This document shows positions 1 through 10,920 of a stretch of 64,000 nucleotides of DNA, piece by piece. Both the position numbers and the translations under genes were made by a program. The stretch comes from Pocillopora verrucosa (taxonomy: Eukaryota; Cnidaria; Anthozoa; Scleractinia; Pocilloporidae): positions 10,286,080 to 10,350,079 of the forward strand of contig NC_089319.1 in assembly GCF_036669915.1 (NCBI RefSeq), given 5' to 3'. The notes under the pieces were generated by a model that saw only the letters and a list, made by a program, of their open reading frames with translations, had not been told where the DNA came from and did not search any database. Within the stretch, counting starts at the first letter, position 1. Every line of letters starts with the position of its first letter.

Positions 1-34
1 ATCAAAATGGTCACAGTTACCTATATTGGTTGTT

Positions 35-247
35 TAACCCTTTACACCCTAACATCACTATGCATATTCTCCATACTGTTCTCCGTACATTTTCAAAGAG
101 GCTGACAAGGAGAATTTGTTCAACAATCAAGAGCTGCTTTAGTTGGTGACCATCTTCTCTATTCTCATGACTTCCATGTTTGATTCAGGGGTGATATTGT
201 AAGGAGATATTAGATGCTAGTCACTCTTAGGGGCTTAAGGGTGAAAA
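35..247. mobile_element. MITE-like repeat with TTAACCCTTT-type ends
   Basis: The left end reads ttaaccctttacaccctaa and the right end is its imperfect inverse (taggggcttaagggtga), giving terminal inverted repeats around a roughly 210-bp non-coding body. No ORF lies inside. A related but different element with the same kind of ends is at 57483-57671. Recognition as a common coral interspersed repeat is from memory; the inverted ends are directly visible. Confidence 0.6.
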
Positions 248-1080
248 GTTTGAAGTGTATATGAACAGCGACATAAACCCTGCATGCATCTCCTACTGAT
301 GAGTATCAATTTGGTTCCAATTTTCAAATTAAAAAATATCACCAACTTCAAAAAAAACATACTCTACATTGATTATTGAACATGAAAACCCCAGTGACAA
401 TGCTCTAAAAATTAACTCAAATTTGAACACTAGTAGATTGTTGAAGAATATTTTACATTTCTCGAAGAAAACAAGAAAATTAACTGACAGTAAAAGATAA
501 AAGTTATTAATTTCTACCACACTTGTGTTTTGCTTTTAAACATTTCAGTTTTTAACACTATCCATACATGTACCTGCTTTATTACTGTCTGGTAAAAGTT
601 ACCCCATCATTCAAACTCAGTTAGTTGAATATAACCAAACTCTACTGAATCAACATTTTCCTATGAGGTTCTTGTTTTTCCTTTAAAATTCCATGATCAG
701 TGAACACAAAAACACATCCCTTATGTGTTGGAAATTTTCAAATTTATGAACAATAACCTGAATAGTTTATGATTTCTCTATTACTTAGCACGTAAGTCAA
801 AATCATATGCTGTATTATCAAGGATTGAAACAGATCTGGTTTAACTACTTACAGTTCTGTTTGACTGGTTAGATAAAATTAACCAAAGAAAACTATGTGT
901 TTAATTTTGTCCTATCATTAAATGCAATCACACGCTTTAGATATGATTGAGTTTGACTCACTCCCTAGGTTTTTTTTATTTTCAGTGCATCTATCCTAAC
1001 AGTACGTGATATAATTGCTTGAGGTCACACAAAACGTCTGCACAGAGAAAAGGTTTCACAGCGATCATTTCTTTGGGAAA
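248..1080. other. Non-coding AT-rich stretch
   Basis: No ORF with recognisable family features on either strand. It lies downstream (3') of the minus-strand GPCR gene. A TTTATT on the plus strand near 975-980 would read AATAAA on the minus strand and could serve as that gene's polyadenylation signal, about 215 nt past the stop. Confidence 0.5.
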
Positions 1081-1081
1081 C

Positions 1082-1196
1082 GATCTCTGTCAAACCATCA
1101 GCAACTTCAAGGATGCCTACCTACAGTTGTCGAGAAAAAGAAATACGCACCTTGGAATCCAAAATATAACAAAACTGAGAGTAATTCGAACAACAA
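1082..1196 (-). pseudogene. Duplicated GPCR fragment (TM6/ECL3/TM7 region)
   Basis: About 115 bp nearly identical to 1401-1520, which lies inside the GPCR coding sequence and encodes TM6 and the following loop. Both copies share gatctctgtcaaaccatc, followed by a diverged centre and then aaatacgcaccttggaatcc. The copy begins immediately beyond the GPCR stop codon on the minus strand, so the gene carries a non-coding echo of its own 3' part. Likely a partial duplication or gene-conversion scar. Confidence 0.75.
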
Positions 1197-2294
1197 TCAT
1201 GATGCAGCAAAGTTTTTGGAGTGTTTTCTGTACATCATTGATGGTTTCACTCTGTTAGGCTCGCCCAGGCGGTACTTCCTCATGTCCTTCTGTTTCTGAT
1301 AACAGGCATATGGACAAAGCATATCTACAAACACCTCTCTAAACTCCTTACTCCAATAACCCAGCAACAGGGCAAATGATGGAGGGAAGCAATAAGTCAT
1401 GATCTCTGTCAAACCATCGGCAACTTCGTGGATGCCTGCCGCGTTGCTGTTGTCAAGAAGAAGAAATACGCACCTTGGAATCCAAAATATAACAAAACTG
1501 AGAGTAATTCGAACGACAGTCTTAGACCAGGTTGTTTCTTTGGTGATCGATGGAAAATCAGCATAGTCCAAGTTTTTGATCTGTCTACCACAGACATCCA
1601 CTGTGTGAGTATGGCTTACAGCTGTTTTCATAACTTGCCACTGCAAAATCAACATGAAGACCACAGGAGTCAGAACTTCAATGCCGACGAACGCATAAAC
1701 GTAACCTATGGTGTAGGTTGTACTCAACTTGCAGTTCAACGATTTTCCGACATCGTCGTCGAAATTGGCAAACATAAACGACACCAGCACGGCAATGCTC
1801 CAACAAAGAACGATTAGGCAAAACGTACGGCCACTGGTCAAGAATTTCTGATACCACTTGTACCGGGAGATTGAGAAGTACCGATCCAAGCTCAGTGCTG
1901 CCAGCGTGTAGACAGTCACGGTACAAAACAGCACAAAAAAGCTGCCATATGTCTCACACAATCCTGGTTCATTCAGCCATGTGTTTTTGTCCACAAAGCT
2001 CAGGACTCGAAGTGGCATTACCACACAAGCCATGAGCAAATTTGCACAGGAGAGGCTCGTGATGTAAAGATGAGTGCGGAAACGAAGGATCTTGCTTTTG
2101 AAGATGGCGGCCAGGATCAGAAGATTACCACAAGCCGTAAACAAAATCAAAATTGCGAACGCAATAGCGTTGATCATGTCTCCTGCATTCATAACTGAAT
2201 TTCGTAGCTCCTCTCCATTACTGGCTGTTGACTCCACCATATCTTTAGTAGAAGACATAATTGTCGATGAAACAGTTCCTGCGAGTGGTGCCAT
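1197..2294 (-). CDS. Rhodopsin-class (class A) G-protein-coupled receptor, orphan
   Basis: Single-exon ORF of 365 residues with a short hydrophilic N terminus and seven hydrophobic segments, as expected for a plasma-membrane class A GPCR. Visible landmarks: GN in TM1 (Asn57), TM2 core LSCANLLMACVVMP, Cys113/Cys188 as the probable TM3-ECL2 disulfide, DRY at 137-139 ending TM3, Trp165 in TM4, FxxxWIP in TM6 (WIP 271-273), and a basic tail with Cys327 and Cys331 that could be palmitoylated. Odd points: the TM2 position normally Asp is Asn85, and the TM7 NPxxY box is degenerate (PPSFA, 304-308). Intronless class A receptors of this size are abundant in cnidarians and most are orphans. The ligand cannot be called. 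The start is chosen as the first ATG giving a normal-length N terminus. Confidence 0.88.
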   Translation of the reverse strand: MAPLAGTVSSTIMSSTKDMVESTASNGEELRNSVMNAGDMINAIAFAILILFTACGNLLILAAIFKSKILRFRTHLYITSLSCANLLMACVVMPLRVLSFVDKNTWLNEPGLCETYGSFFVLFCTVTVYTLAALSLDRYFSISRYKWYQKFLTSGRTFCLIVLCWSIAVLVSFMFANFDDDVGKSLNCKLSTTYTIGYVYAFVGIEVLTPVVFMLILQWQVMKTAVSHTHTVDVCGRQIKNLDYADFPSITKETTWSKTVVRITLSFVIFWIPRCVFLLLDNSNAAGIHEVADGLTEIMTYCFPPSFALLLGYWSKEFREVFVDMLCPYACYQKQKDMRKYRLGEPNRVKPSMMYRKHSKNFAAS

Positions 2295-2714
2295 GAAGAT
2301 TGCCGCCCTTTAGTCAAGACAGCTGTTTACAGTCGATTCATTCTGCTTGCATTGTGAGTATGATCATCGACTGAGATGTCTTTTAAATATCGCCAAGGGA
2401 TTCTAGACGAAACGAATAAGACTGGGCAACTTTTTTAACGTAACAAACGGACTACTATGTAGCTTTATAAGTAAGAAAGTAAGCTGAGTTCAGTCTTTAA
2501 CCTCCCACTTTCTACTAGAAATCTGATAAAAAATATGTGACGCTTCGTGGAATTGATATGCATCCCGCATTTCCATAGTTACTGCGCCGTGAATGGTTCA
2601 AGATAAATGATGGTTCTTTGTTCTTGTGCATTCATTCGTAACAAAAGCTAATTATTAACTCTCTTATGGAGGGTGCTTGACTTTATTGATGTGGTGTTTG
2701 AGTTGTATTCGAGC

Positions 2715-3053
2715 GATTAAAACCAACTTACCTCCTTCAAAAACTTCGCAGCTTTTGGGCATGTCACACAACACGCTTCCCTGACAACATGCTACGTGAC
2801 AAACCCTTCACCGCGGATTAAAACTATGTGTGGTCTAACATCTGGTCTCCAAATTGTCGTCTTTCTCTGTCTCCGTGGACTGTCCTTTCTGTCATATCTT
2901 CAGTTATTTGTGAGTATTATTGAAAAAAAAAAAAAAAGAAAAGAAAATGATTAAGTTGTAGCTGAGGTAAGGAATTTGTAGATACGTAAATGTTTTTTTG
3001 AGACATTTTGGAGGGAAGCAATCCCAGATCCTCGCATGAACTTGCATTTTATC
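2715..3053. repeat. Dispersed repeat, copy 1 (pairs with 8573-8912)
   Basis: About 340 bp that align base by base with 8573-8912 on the same strand, sharing blocks such as cactgtcctttctgtcatat (with one mismatch), an A/G-rich run and gggaagcaatcccagatcct. No protein is encoded. It lies 5' of the GPCR gene, while the second copy lies 5' of the esterase gene. Confidence 0.75.
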
Positions 3054-3074
3054 GAATAAAGGGGTAAGTTTCTG

Positions 3075-3105
<31 letters not shown>

Positions 3106-3169
3106 TATAGCAGGTAATTTAGTGTTAACAGCTGAGTTCAAAACGTAAATTAGCCACCGTAAAGGGTAA

Positions 3170-4330
3170 AAAAGCTGACGTTTCGAGCGTTAGCCCTTCG
3201 TCAGAGCGATTGGAGGAATTGTGGGTTGTGTTTGGGTTTATATGCAGAAAGTGGAGCTACCCCATTGGTGGGAATACGGTGACGAGAACTTATAAATTAG
3301 TTGAATGAAAAGCGCTCGTTGATTCCGTGGGGATTAAGGATGCCGGTTTGGAAGATAAATTTTTGTTCTAGTGTTTTCCGAACTGCCTAGATGTAAGGAA
3401 AGGCCGCAGACTGCCATATGCTGTTTAGAACGATTAGGAAGATTAAAGTGTCTGGCGACTGGTTAGGATGCGTCCTTGTCATTTCTTTCCACGTCGCGAA
3501 GGTGTTCTCGGAATCGGTCACCTAGTCGTCTTCCTGTTTCGCTGATGTATAACTTATTGCAAGAAGTGCAAGTTATGCAATAAATAACGTTGGCGGAGGT
3601 ACACGTAAAGTGATAAGTGATCTTAATGGATTTCTTTGGTCCCGATATTTTCTCTACGTTATGAATGAAAGAACAAGTTTTGCATCGTGGGCGAGTGCAT
3701 TTGAAAGTTCCAGGTTGGTCATTGGTTTGAAATGAACTCCTGACTAAAAAGTTGCCTATGTTTTTGTCACGTTTGAATGAAATAAGTGGGGGTTGCGAAA
3801 AGATAGTGCCAGTCTCTGAATCGTTTTGGAGTAATTTAAAATTTTTAAGAATGATAGATTTAACTGCGTGGTTGTGAGGATGAAATGTAAGAGTAAATGG
3901 AATGCGGTCAGTGTTTTCCTTCTCAGCCGTTCGTAATGCTGACCGTCGATCAATTTGTTGGGCACCGCTTGAACAACAGAAACAGGATAGCCACGTTTAT
4001 CGAAAAACTGGCACACTGCCTCTGATTTTTCGGAAAAATCAGAGCCGTCAATACATAAACGACGAAGTCTGAGAAACTGTGAAAAACGGTATGGAGTTCT
4101 TGACGTGTGATGGATGTGAAGATGAATGCAACAAGTAACTACGTGAATCTGTAGGTTTATAGTAAACACTAGTGCATAAACCGTTGCCTTCAATTCAAAT
4201 TTTGATGTCTAGAAAAGCCAAAGAAGTGTCGGAAATTTCCCAGGTATATTTAAGAGCCGGATGAAAGGAATTGACGGTTATAAATTGAGTTATAAATTGA
4301 GGAATTTCACCCTCAAAGATTAGTCTACAA
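3170..4330 (-). mobile_element. Penelope-like retroelement, degenerate 3' half (RT end plus GIY-YIG endonuclease)
   Basis: On the minus strand the translated pieces give the C-terminal end of a Penelope-type reverse transcriptase (block ending SQFLRLRRLC, near 4060) and then a GIY-YIG-like endonuclease region with ANVIYCITCTSCNKLYI and ETGRRLGDRFREHLRDVERN between about 3480 and 3600. The ORF finishes at the TAA at 3297-3299, followed by a 3' end containing cgagcgttagcccttcgtcag. The copy is dead: there is an in-frame stop just after the endonuclease core (near 3460), frameshifts around 3375 and in the RT part, and the 5' half is absent. Penelope elements are known to combine RT with GIY-YIG; this is a truncated insertion. 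Confidence 0.85.
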
Positions 4331-4339
4331 AAGTTCACC

Positions 4340-5723
4340 TGGAATCACGTTTAAACGACAAGAAAGATGCGGTAAGTAAATTCAAACAAGTTATTCAAGG
4401 TTATGAGAATTTTCCCCCGGCCGATTGGCAATGAAATGGCGTGTAATCTTGTTTGCTTCTGTTGTTTGTTTGTTTGTTGTTTTCCCTTGCCTTACAAATG
4501 GTTACTTCGATGAGTTTGATTTCAGGGGAATTTCCGGTCTTATGTTTGCTAGGCATGCGGTAATGTTCATATCCTTCCTTGAATCACTGCGATTCCATTA
4601 ATTTCTTTGGTGATGTTCAAAGACTGACTGAAAATTACTTTAAAATATCATCAAACTTCCCAAACATTATATATCAGTAAATATAGTTGTAAATAAGTTA
4701 AGTGGTTGGAAGTGAATCATTTCGTCATACATGTTTAAATGTTTAGGAAAAGAATTAAGGATTTAAATTGTTGAGACCGTCATAGAAGTGCTACCAAGAA
4801 GGAAAGGTCCTATGATTTCATACATTGTGTAGCCAAGCTGTGGAAGGGCAATCCCTAGCGCAGGCAACATCCTCCTACGACTGAGAAAACTTCAGTTCCT
4901 TCCAAAAAAAAAGCTGCGCTGCATATGTGCACAACGTAAATGAATGACGTTAACTACCGCTCCAAATGGCACAAGACCAAGTCTGATTTCAACCCAATGC
5001 TAATTTTACACTGAAAACTGAGAAGCTATCACCCTCTTTCCTTTAGTAATAAGGGAAATATGGAGGACACTGTTCGTGTTTGCATACACCCATTTAAAAT
5101 ATCAGTTTCTCGATCGCGCCATGACATCGTTAAAAGGAACAATCATGTGTTGTACGTAAAATTTAAGAGAATGGAATTTGTATAATGAGGTCTGTTATGG
5201 CCTCTCAAAATTCAGAAGCAGCTTTCACTCATCGGTAGTAACTCTTTGTGGTAATACAGCGCATTTCCGAATAAGAAAAAAACCCATCTTTTTTTTTATT
5301 GCAACTCAATAAGAAATTGTTACGAGAAAATCAAACAAACACTTTTTTTGGTTACATCAGTGATAGGTTCATCCAGTAAAATTTGTCAAAATTAAGCCCA
5401 AAATTCATTTTTTATTTGACAAAGTGTAAAAGTTTCCCGGTAGTTGCGTCTTGAAATATGGTCAATTTGAAGGATTAGTTTGGATTGTACTGAATTAAAA
5501 TTTTCATTAATTTCTTCTTCAAATTTGCCTTCTCGTGCTTTTAGGACTATCATTCTCCCACATGACGAATTTTACGTTCCGTTCGCTATCTTTAGACGAA
5601 ACTTTTGTAAAAATAAGCTCTCGCGGACCTTGCAAAATCTTCTTTAAAACAGCGCCATCAAAAACACAGCGAATGCATTGAGAACAAACTTTCCCATGGC
5701 AGAGGCAGTGCAAGCATCTCTAA
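4340..5723. other. Intergenic, no supported gene
   Basis: AT-rich sequence between the Penelope remnant and the esterase stop codon. It probably includes the esterase 3' UTR at its right side, since a TTTATT near 5411-5416 reads AATAAA on the minus strand. The 64-residue minus ORF at 5519-5713 shows no family features. Confidence 0.5.
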
Positions 5724-8105
5724 TTATACCACTGTCTCTTTTTCAAACTGGACTTCCATAAGCTTTGGATAATAATCGTTCCAGAACGACATCCGGCGAG
5801 GAGCAAATGAAGTCGTCATCTCGGATTTTTTATCCACCCGGAGATAGGCCCTGTGACTGGAGTTGTACCTCTCAAACGTAACACCGCTGACTGGCTGGGG
5901 CGTTGGATTTCCGAGCTTGGCAAAGTTTGTGTGCAATGTCATGATAAACAAACTGACGTCTTTGTCCGACTGGTCCGGAAACAAATTCGCAAAACGAGGC
6001 ATAAACGGGTTTCCAAAATCGAAGCCGACATTATCGCCATGTCTTACCCCGTGCCACACCTTGTGAAAGGGGCGTATTCTTTGCTGATAATCAAACATGT
6101 ACATATAAACATCGGCATAGTTGCTGTGAATGTCGGCAACTGCGTGACTTGGGGCGTAGTAGAAATAGTCACCGATGAGGTCAACAAGCTGGGTTCTTAG
6201 TGCGTACTTATCACTTCTGTCGGGCCATGGGGTATACATAAACTGCAATGCATCCCTTATAAGGTCGCCCTTCTGCTCTCTGAGGGAACGAAAGATGTCA
6301 ATTATTTTCAGTGCCAGTAAAAGCTTATTTAAATCCGAAATGGCTATTCTTTATCTAACTTTAGCGGCATTTACACGAGCTAGTTTTCCTTGGCACGTGC
6401 ACGATTCGCTTCGACGAAAGGCTAACACTCGAGCTGCAAACAGTATCAATTCAGTTGATAAAATCAAGTTATCTTGTCACATCTCACCGACTCTGCATCA
6501 CAGTTTTTTTTAGAAACTTACCCTCTTTATTCCAGGAAAGATTGCTTGCTAAATATATTTTAAAAAAATGAAAACTAGACAAAGATACTCTCCGCTGCTT
6601 CAGCAAAAACTCTCTCGTAAATATCCGCTGAATACAACAAGCGCAGGTACACATCGAAAGGGCGTTCATGTACATGCACGCGTTGCTTTCGCAAGAGAGA
6701 GGTCAAAAGTTGCTTGACGAGGAAAGGTTGTTGAAGCAGATTTATCTTGTCAAAGCCATTAAAGTTTCATGCCGTGTATAATCATGAAACCTTACCTACC
6801 ATAGAAAAAACACCTTGTAGAAGATTTATCTTCCTTCAAAAGCTCTAAGAAAAAAATTGTGACACCTTTCCACACTTGCGATTTTACTTCAGGAATTTGT
6901 CTAAGTCTGTAAGCTCTCGTGAAAAAAATAATGGCAGTTATAGCTGATAGCTAAACTTACCTGATATTTCGCGCATACGCGAACTTTGTTAGAAATTCCC
7001 TAAAGAAAGATGGACTCACTCCGTTGTCTACACTTTCCACCATCCCATAAGACCGATTTGCAATAAATGCCATGTCAGCTCCACCCTCCCCACTGGTAAA
7101 AACAATCATTAACTTGGCTTTCTTAAACTCTCCTTTATTTCGAAGACTTCGGGGGGTGTCATGAAGAAAGTTTTTATCCACAACTGGGGCCCAGCGCCGA
7201 TAATCCTGAAATTTAAACGGTATTTTATTGGAGGCGTCTTGTATCTCTTTTGCCTCTTTCTGACGAATGCAGGCCATCATTTTGCTGTGGTCGCTCGTTG
7301 GACAATTCAGGTTTTCAGCAAGCTTATTGGCAAAGTGGAGACCAAAGGAAGTCGGCTGAATTGCAAAGGGACTCAAATCCACTCCGCTCTCTGCAATGGC
7401 TTGTTGGAAGAGGCCGTTAGAAACTGGGGACAATAGATGGAGGCTTACACTTGTTCCACCAGCGCTAAATCCAAAGATAGTCACCTTACCGGAGTCCCCG
7501 CCAAAATTTTTTATGTTTCCTTTGACCCACTGAAGTGCCGCCACTTGATCCAACATTCCATAATTCCCAGGGGCAGTGGAATCCCCGGTCGTCAAAAAGC
7601 CAAATGCACCGAGACGGTATTGGATTACAACTACTACCACGCCGTGCAAAGCTAAATAATCGCCGCGATATGTTATTGCACTTCCATATTGATAAGCTCC
7701 TCCGTGAATGTAAACCATCACGGGTAGAAGCTGGCTTACGTTCGGGGTGTAGACATCGAGATATAAACAATCTTCGTCGTACGAAAAATTTTGAGTAAAC
7801 ATCCGCACATAAAATTCAGAGATCTTATTTTGGATGCAAATATTGCCGTGCTGTTTAGCTTGACGAACATTTGGTTTCCATGAAGCTGGCTCTTTAGGTG
7901 GTTTCATTCTTAGGTCCCCAACTGGTGGAGCGGCGAAAGGTATTCCAAGGAATTTGCTAACTGACTTGTATATGAAAGAAGAATTCGGGTACGATTCCTC
8001 AAGCCCTTCCACCTCTCCATAGCTTGTGGATACCCTTATGGGCGTGACTAATGGCAGCAAAACGTAGAAAAGTGATAATAGTAGTGACAGCTTTTTGGAA
8101 ATCAT
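5724..8105 (-). CDS. Secreted carboxylesterase/cholinesterase-like alpha/beta-hydrolase
   Basis: Two exons, complement of 5724-6279 and 6961-8105. Donor CAG/GTAAGT at 6961/6960 and acceptor tttcgttccctcag before 6279 join in frame to 566 residues, the usual size for the family. Residues 1 to about 25 are a signal peptide. Family marks: Cys90 and Cys113 in NIC...EDCLYLDVYTPN, oxyanion loop HGGAY (134-138), nucleophile elbow GFSAGG with Ser214, second disulfide Cys269-Cys279, acidic triad residue Glu340 in SGEGG, and His462 in GVRHGDNVGF. All three catalytic residues are present, so hydrolysis of an ester substrate outside the cell is likely. The elbow has Phe where most members have Glu or His. 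No C-terminal membrane anchor is seen. True acetylcholinesterase activity cannot be asserted; the esterase fold is secure. Confidence 0.9.
6280..6960 (-). other. Intron of the esterase gene
   Basis: A 681-bp phase-2 intron with consensus ends. The 63-residue minus-strand ORF in it (6484-6675) is not needed to keep the reading frame and lacks esterase features. Confidence 0.75.
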
Positions 8106-8280
8106 TGTGCCTTAGTTTGAGTGAGCCACTTTTCCTTCGGCTTCACTCGAATTCTCTTCACACGATGGAACCTGACGTGGGTTGCTGGTTCACAGTGAAT
8201 GTTTGACGATATCAGTGTCATCTGATAACGTAGTAATATTGCAATAGTTTGAAATAGCTAGTATTTAAAATTATCTATGA

Positions 8281-8566
8281 CGTCAATTAATGTCTTTATT
8301 TTCGTGTGGCTTTCTGGAAACTGAAGCTTAATCCAAAAGGAATCGAAGCCCAGGGCGAATTTGACTGAGAAACTTTGTTTTTCAAGCACTGCAAAATTCT
8401 ACAGATCTGAAAGGATGGATGTCTTTTCAAGGGCTTCTCCTGATATTTTAATTTTGCACACTGATCATGCATGTTGTGAATATTTGCGTGATACGGCCAT
8501 ATCAATATCTCTCATGGTGCGGTCTGAGCCTTTAAAGCCAATCACATGTCGCCTATTGCAATTGAC
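8281..8566. repeat. Direct repeat, left copy (pairs with 8944-9215)
   Basis: About 285 bp near-identical in the same orientation to 8944-9215, for example gctttctggaaactgaagct, tgaatatttgcgtgatacgg and ctctcatggtgcggtct. The two copies flank the 8573-8912 dispersed repeat, giving a repeat-core-repeat layout of roughly 935 bp upstream of the esterase gene. Confidence 0.8.
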
Positions 8567-8572
8567 TTTATT

Positions 8573-8912
8573 GGCGATAAAGACTATCTTACCTCCTTCA
8601 AAAAATTCACAGCCTTTGGGCATAAAACACACTTCTCTGACAACAAGTACGTGACAAACCTTACACCACGCATTGAAACTATCTGGTCTGATATCTGGTC
8701 TGCAACTTGTTGTCTGTCTCTGTCTCCGTGCACTGTCCTTTCTGTCATATTTTCAGTTATTTATAAGTATTATTAAAAAAAAAGAAAAAGAAAAAGAAAA
8801 AATGAAAACACCTAAGTTGTAGCTAAGGTAAGGAATTTGTAGATGCGTGAATATTTTCTGATACATTTTGGCGGGAAGCAATCCCAGATCCTCGAATGAA
8901 CTCGCTTTTTAT
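8573..8912. repeat. Dispersed repeat, copy 2 (pairs with 2715-3053)
   Basis: Same-strand relative of 2715-3053, including a simple A/AG tract (8776-8804) at the corresponding place. It sits between the two direct repeats at 8281-8566 and 8944-9215, so it may be the core of a small non-autonomous element. No coding capacity seen. Confidence 0.75.
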
Positions 8913-8943
8913 TGGCCAATCAATAAATGAATGTAAATTAAAT

Positions 8944-9215
8944 TGAATTGATGTCTTTATTTTCGTGTAGCTTTCTGGAAACTGAAGCTTAATCCAAAAG
9001 GAATCAAAGCCCAGGGCGAATTTAACTAAGAAAGTTTGTTTTTTAAGCACTGTAAAATTCTACAGATCTTTAGGGATGGATGTCTTTTAAAGGGCTTTCC
9101 CTGATATTTTAAATTTACACACTGATCATGTTGTGAATATTTGCGTGATACGGCCATATCGGTACCTCTCATGGTGCGGTCTAAGCCTTGAAAAGCCAAT
9201 TACATGTCGCTTATT
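8944..9215. repeat. Direct repeat, right copy (pairs with 8281-8566)
   Basis: Second copy of the 285-bp direct repeat, with scattered substitutions and a few small deletions relative to the left copy. The divergence suggests an old duplication rather than an assembly artefact. Confidence 0.8.
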
Positions 9216-9219
9216 GAGC

Positions 9220-10105
9220 GGAAAACGACAACTGTGTCATGCCTGTCACATGTTTTGACATATAACCGTGACAAGCCATTATTGACTCTAACCTTTTTAG
9301 CTGTCTCGAAGTTTCCCGCAACAAGTAGTGAGGGTATAAGAATTGAGGCAGGCATTTTCAAGATCATCCGGATAGAAGGTAAATACGATTTGGGTAAAAT
9401 CTCGTCTACACAAAGAATAAAACAGGTGCTTTCAGAATCGCCTCAACCTTTTTATCATGAAGGCGTTCAGGAGCATCTTAAAGACACCCAATAGTAAATA
9501 AATGCTCTGATAGCGACAAATATGAAGGATATGAGCACTAGATAGCCAAAGATGATGAAGTTTGTGTCATCTCTCTATTCTTTCGGAGTTTTTTTTTCGT
9601 TAAAAACGTGAGCCATACATCAGGTAAAACTATCATGGCAATGAAAAAATGAGAAAAAGTCATACATATTCAGAGGAGATATCGTTTGCGCAAGATACAG
9701 ATGGAGACGGAAAAGCTTAAGATTTGCGGAGATAACACAAGAATTATGTCACAGGATTTTAGAAGGACATAAATTGAAAAATCCCGTCAACTCCGAAGCA
9801 ATAAAGATGTGATAATCAGTAGCGTAATTTGAAATAGATGAGTACGAAGGGTTTTATTTCAACTTGATAAGATACTGAGAGTATTCCTTTCCCAGCTTTC
9901 AAAACAATACATGAAGATAATTCGTAACAGTCTAGTTTTTAATGAAAAGTAGAAAAACAACCAACTTGTAAATCGTTAATCTAGTTACGCACAGGATTCT
10001 TGATTATCAGATTCTGGTCCAGCTTTCGAACTAAATGTTAAATTTACAAAGAAAATCGCCAAAATGTACAACGAACTACAACCGAGACGAGGACATACCC
10101 TTGGA
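9220..10105. other. No supported gene
   Basis: AT-rich sequence with only short uninformative ORFs (for example a 96-residue plus-strand frame at 9204-9494 that begins inside the repeat). Nothing recognisable. Confidence 0.5.
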
Positions 10106-10109
10106 AACT

Positions 10110-10348
10110 GACCAATGGTCCAACGCACCTTGATTGAAGAGACGCAAACAGGTAGATCTGAAAATCGCACAAGGGTATGATCCATTCCTGAAGTAGTCCC
10201 AGTAAACCTTGAAAGTCACTCCTCCAATCGCACGGTCCTCGTCTGATATTTCAAGTTTCTTTGTTTGATTTTTTATAGGCATCACTCTATCTTCATCTGA
10301 TTGATCTTCATTCTCTGAAACAGATCTCAGTTCTGACTTGCTGCCCAT
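10110..10348 (-). pseudogene. ABCC (MRP-type) transporter exon relic
   Basis: On the minus strand this encodes a segment with ISDEDRAIGGVTFKVYWDYF, matching [20 protein letters not shown] of the intact ABCC gene at 18691-18750. In the intact protein this is the linker between NBD1 and the second membrane domain. Beyond YFRNGSYPCAI the similarity stops, and no other ABCC exon is found nearby. It is therefore a single decayed exon in inverted orientation about 6 kb upstream of the functional gene, evidence of a former paralogue. Confidence 0.75.
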
Positions 10349-10559
10349 GTAAGAGTGTTCAAACTTGAATCAAGAATTGCGCTTACAATCCCCTTTTTCT
10401 GAAGCTCAGAAAAACTTCTTTCCTCCAACATACTACCTTTGCACAGCACAAATGACTTTATTAGCCCCATGGAAGTGTTCTTTTTGGTGGGACACCAGAA
10501 ATCACGTTTTTTTGCTCAAAAAGCCCTTTATACATATCTTTTTGCAAAGATACATTGAA

Positions 10560-10920
10560 CAACTTTCTTGTCCATGGCACTTAGCAAGGTTAAGTTTACT
10601 GATCGTTACCCCCACTGGTACACACGTAGGGTCAAAGAGGCTATCCATATAAGACTTCATCCCAACAACATCAATAGGGATAGCGGAATCGACTTTCCCG
10701 AAGCTTGGATGCCCACAGTCAAACAACACAACAGCCGATTTATGAGGACCTATGAGGGAACACCATCTAACGACCGGAATAATAATGAGGATTGAAATGC
10801 ATCAGTAACAGCGTACCAACGTACTACAAATAGCGACACGAAAACAATCGACCTCATCGCCTGGTGAAGACTGGCAGTATTGCAGTCGAAACGTCGCAAT
10901 CTACATCATAAATGACTATC
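10560..10920 (+). mobile_element. Second Penelope-like element fragment (C terminus and 3' end)
   Basis: The plus strand encodes KVKFTDRYPHWYTRRVKEAI followed by HIRLHPNNINRDSGIDFPEA, a C-terminal block typical of a different Penelope subfamily from the one at 3170-4330. It is followed about 60 bp later by a 3' end containing gcagtcgaaacgtcgcaatc. Only the last part of the element survives. Confidence 0.7.

Noticed and set aside
1015-1299. 94- and 79-residue plus-strand frames over the GPCR 3' end
   Set aside because: Shadows of the GPCR fragment and its gene on the opposite strand; no independent coding features.
5519-5713. 64-residue minus ORF after the esterase stop
   Set aside because: Lies in the probable 3' UTR, no leader, no domain, no splice partner.
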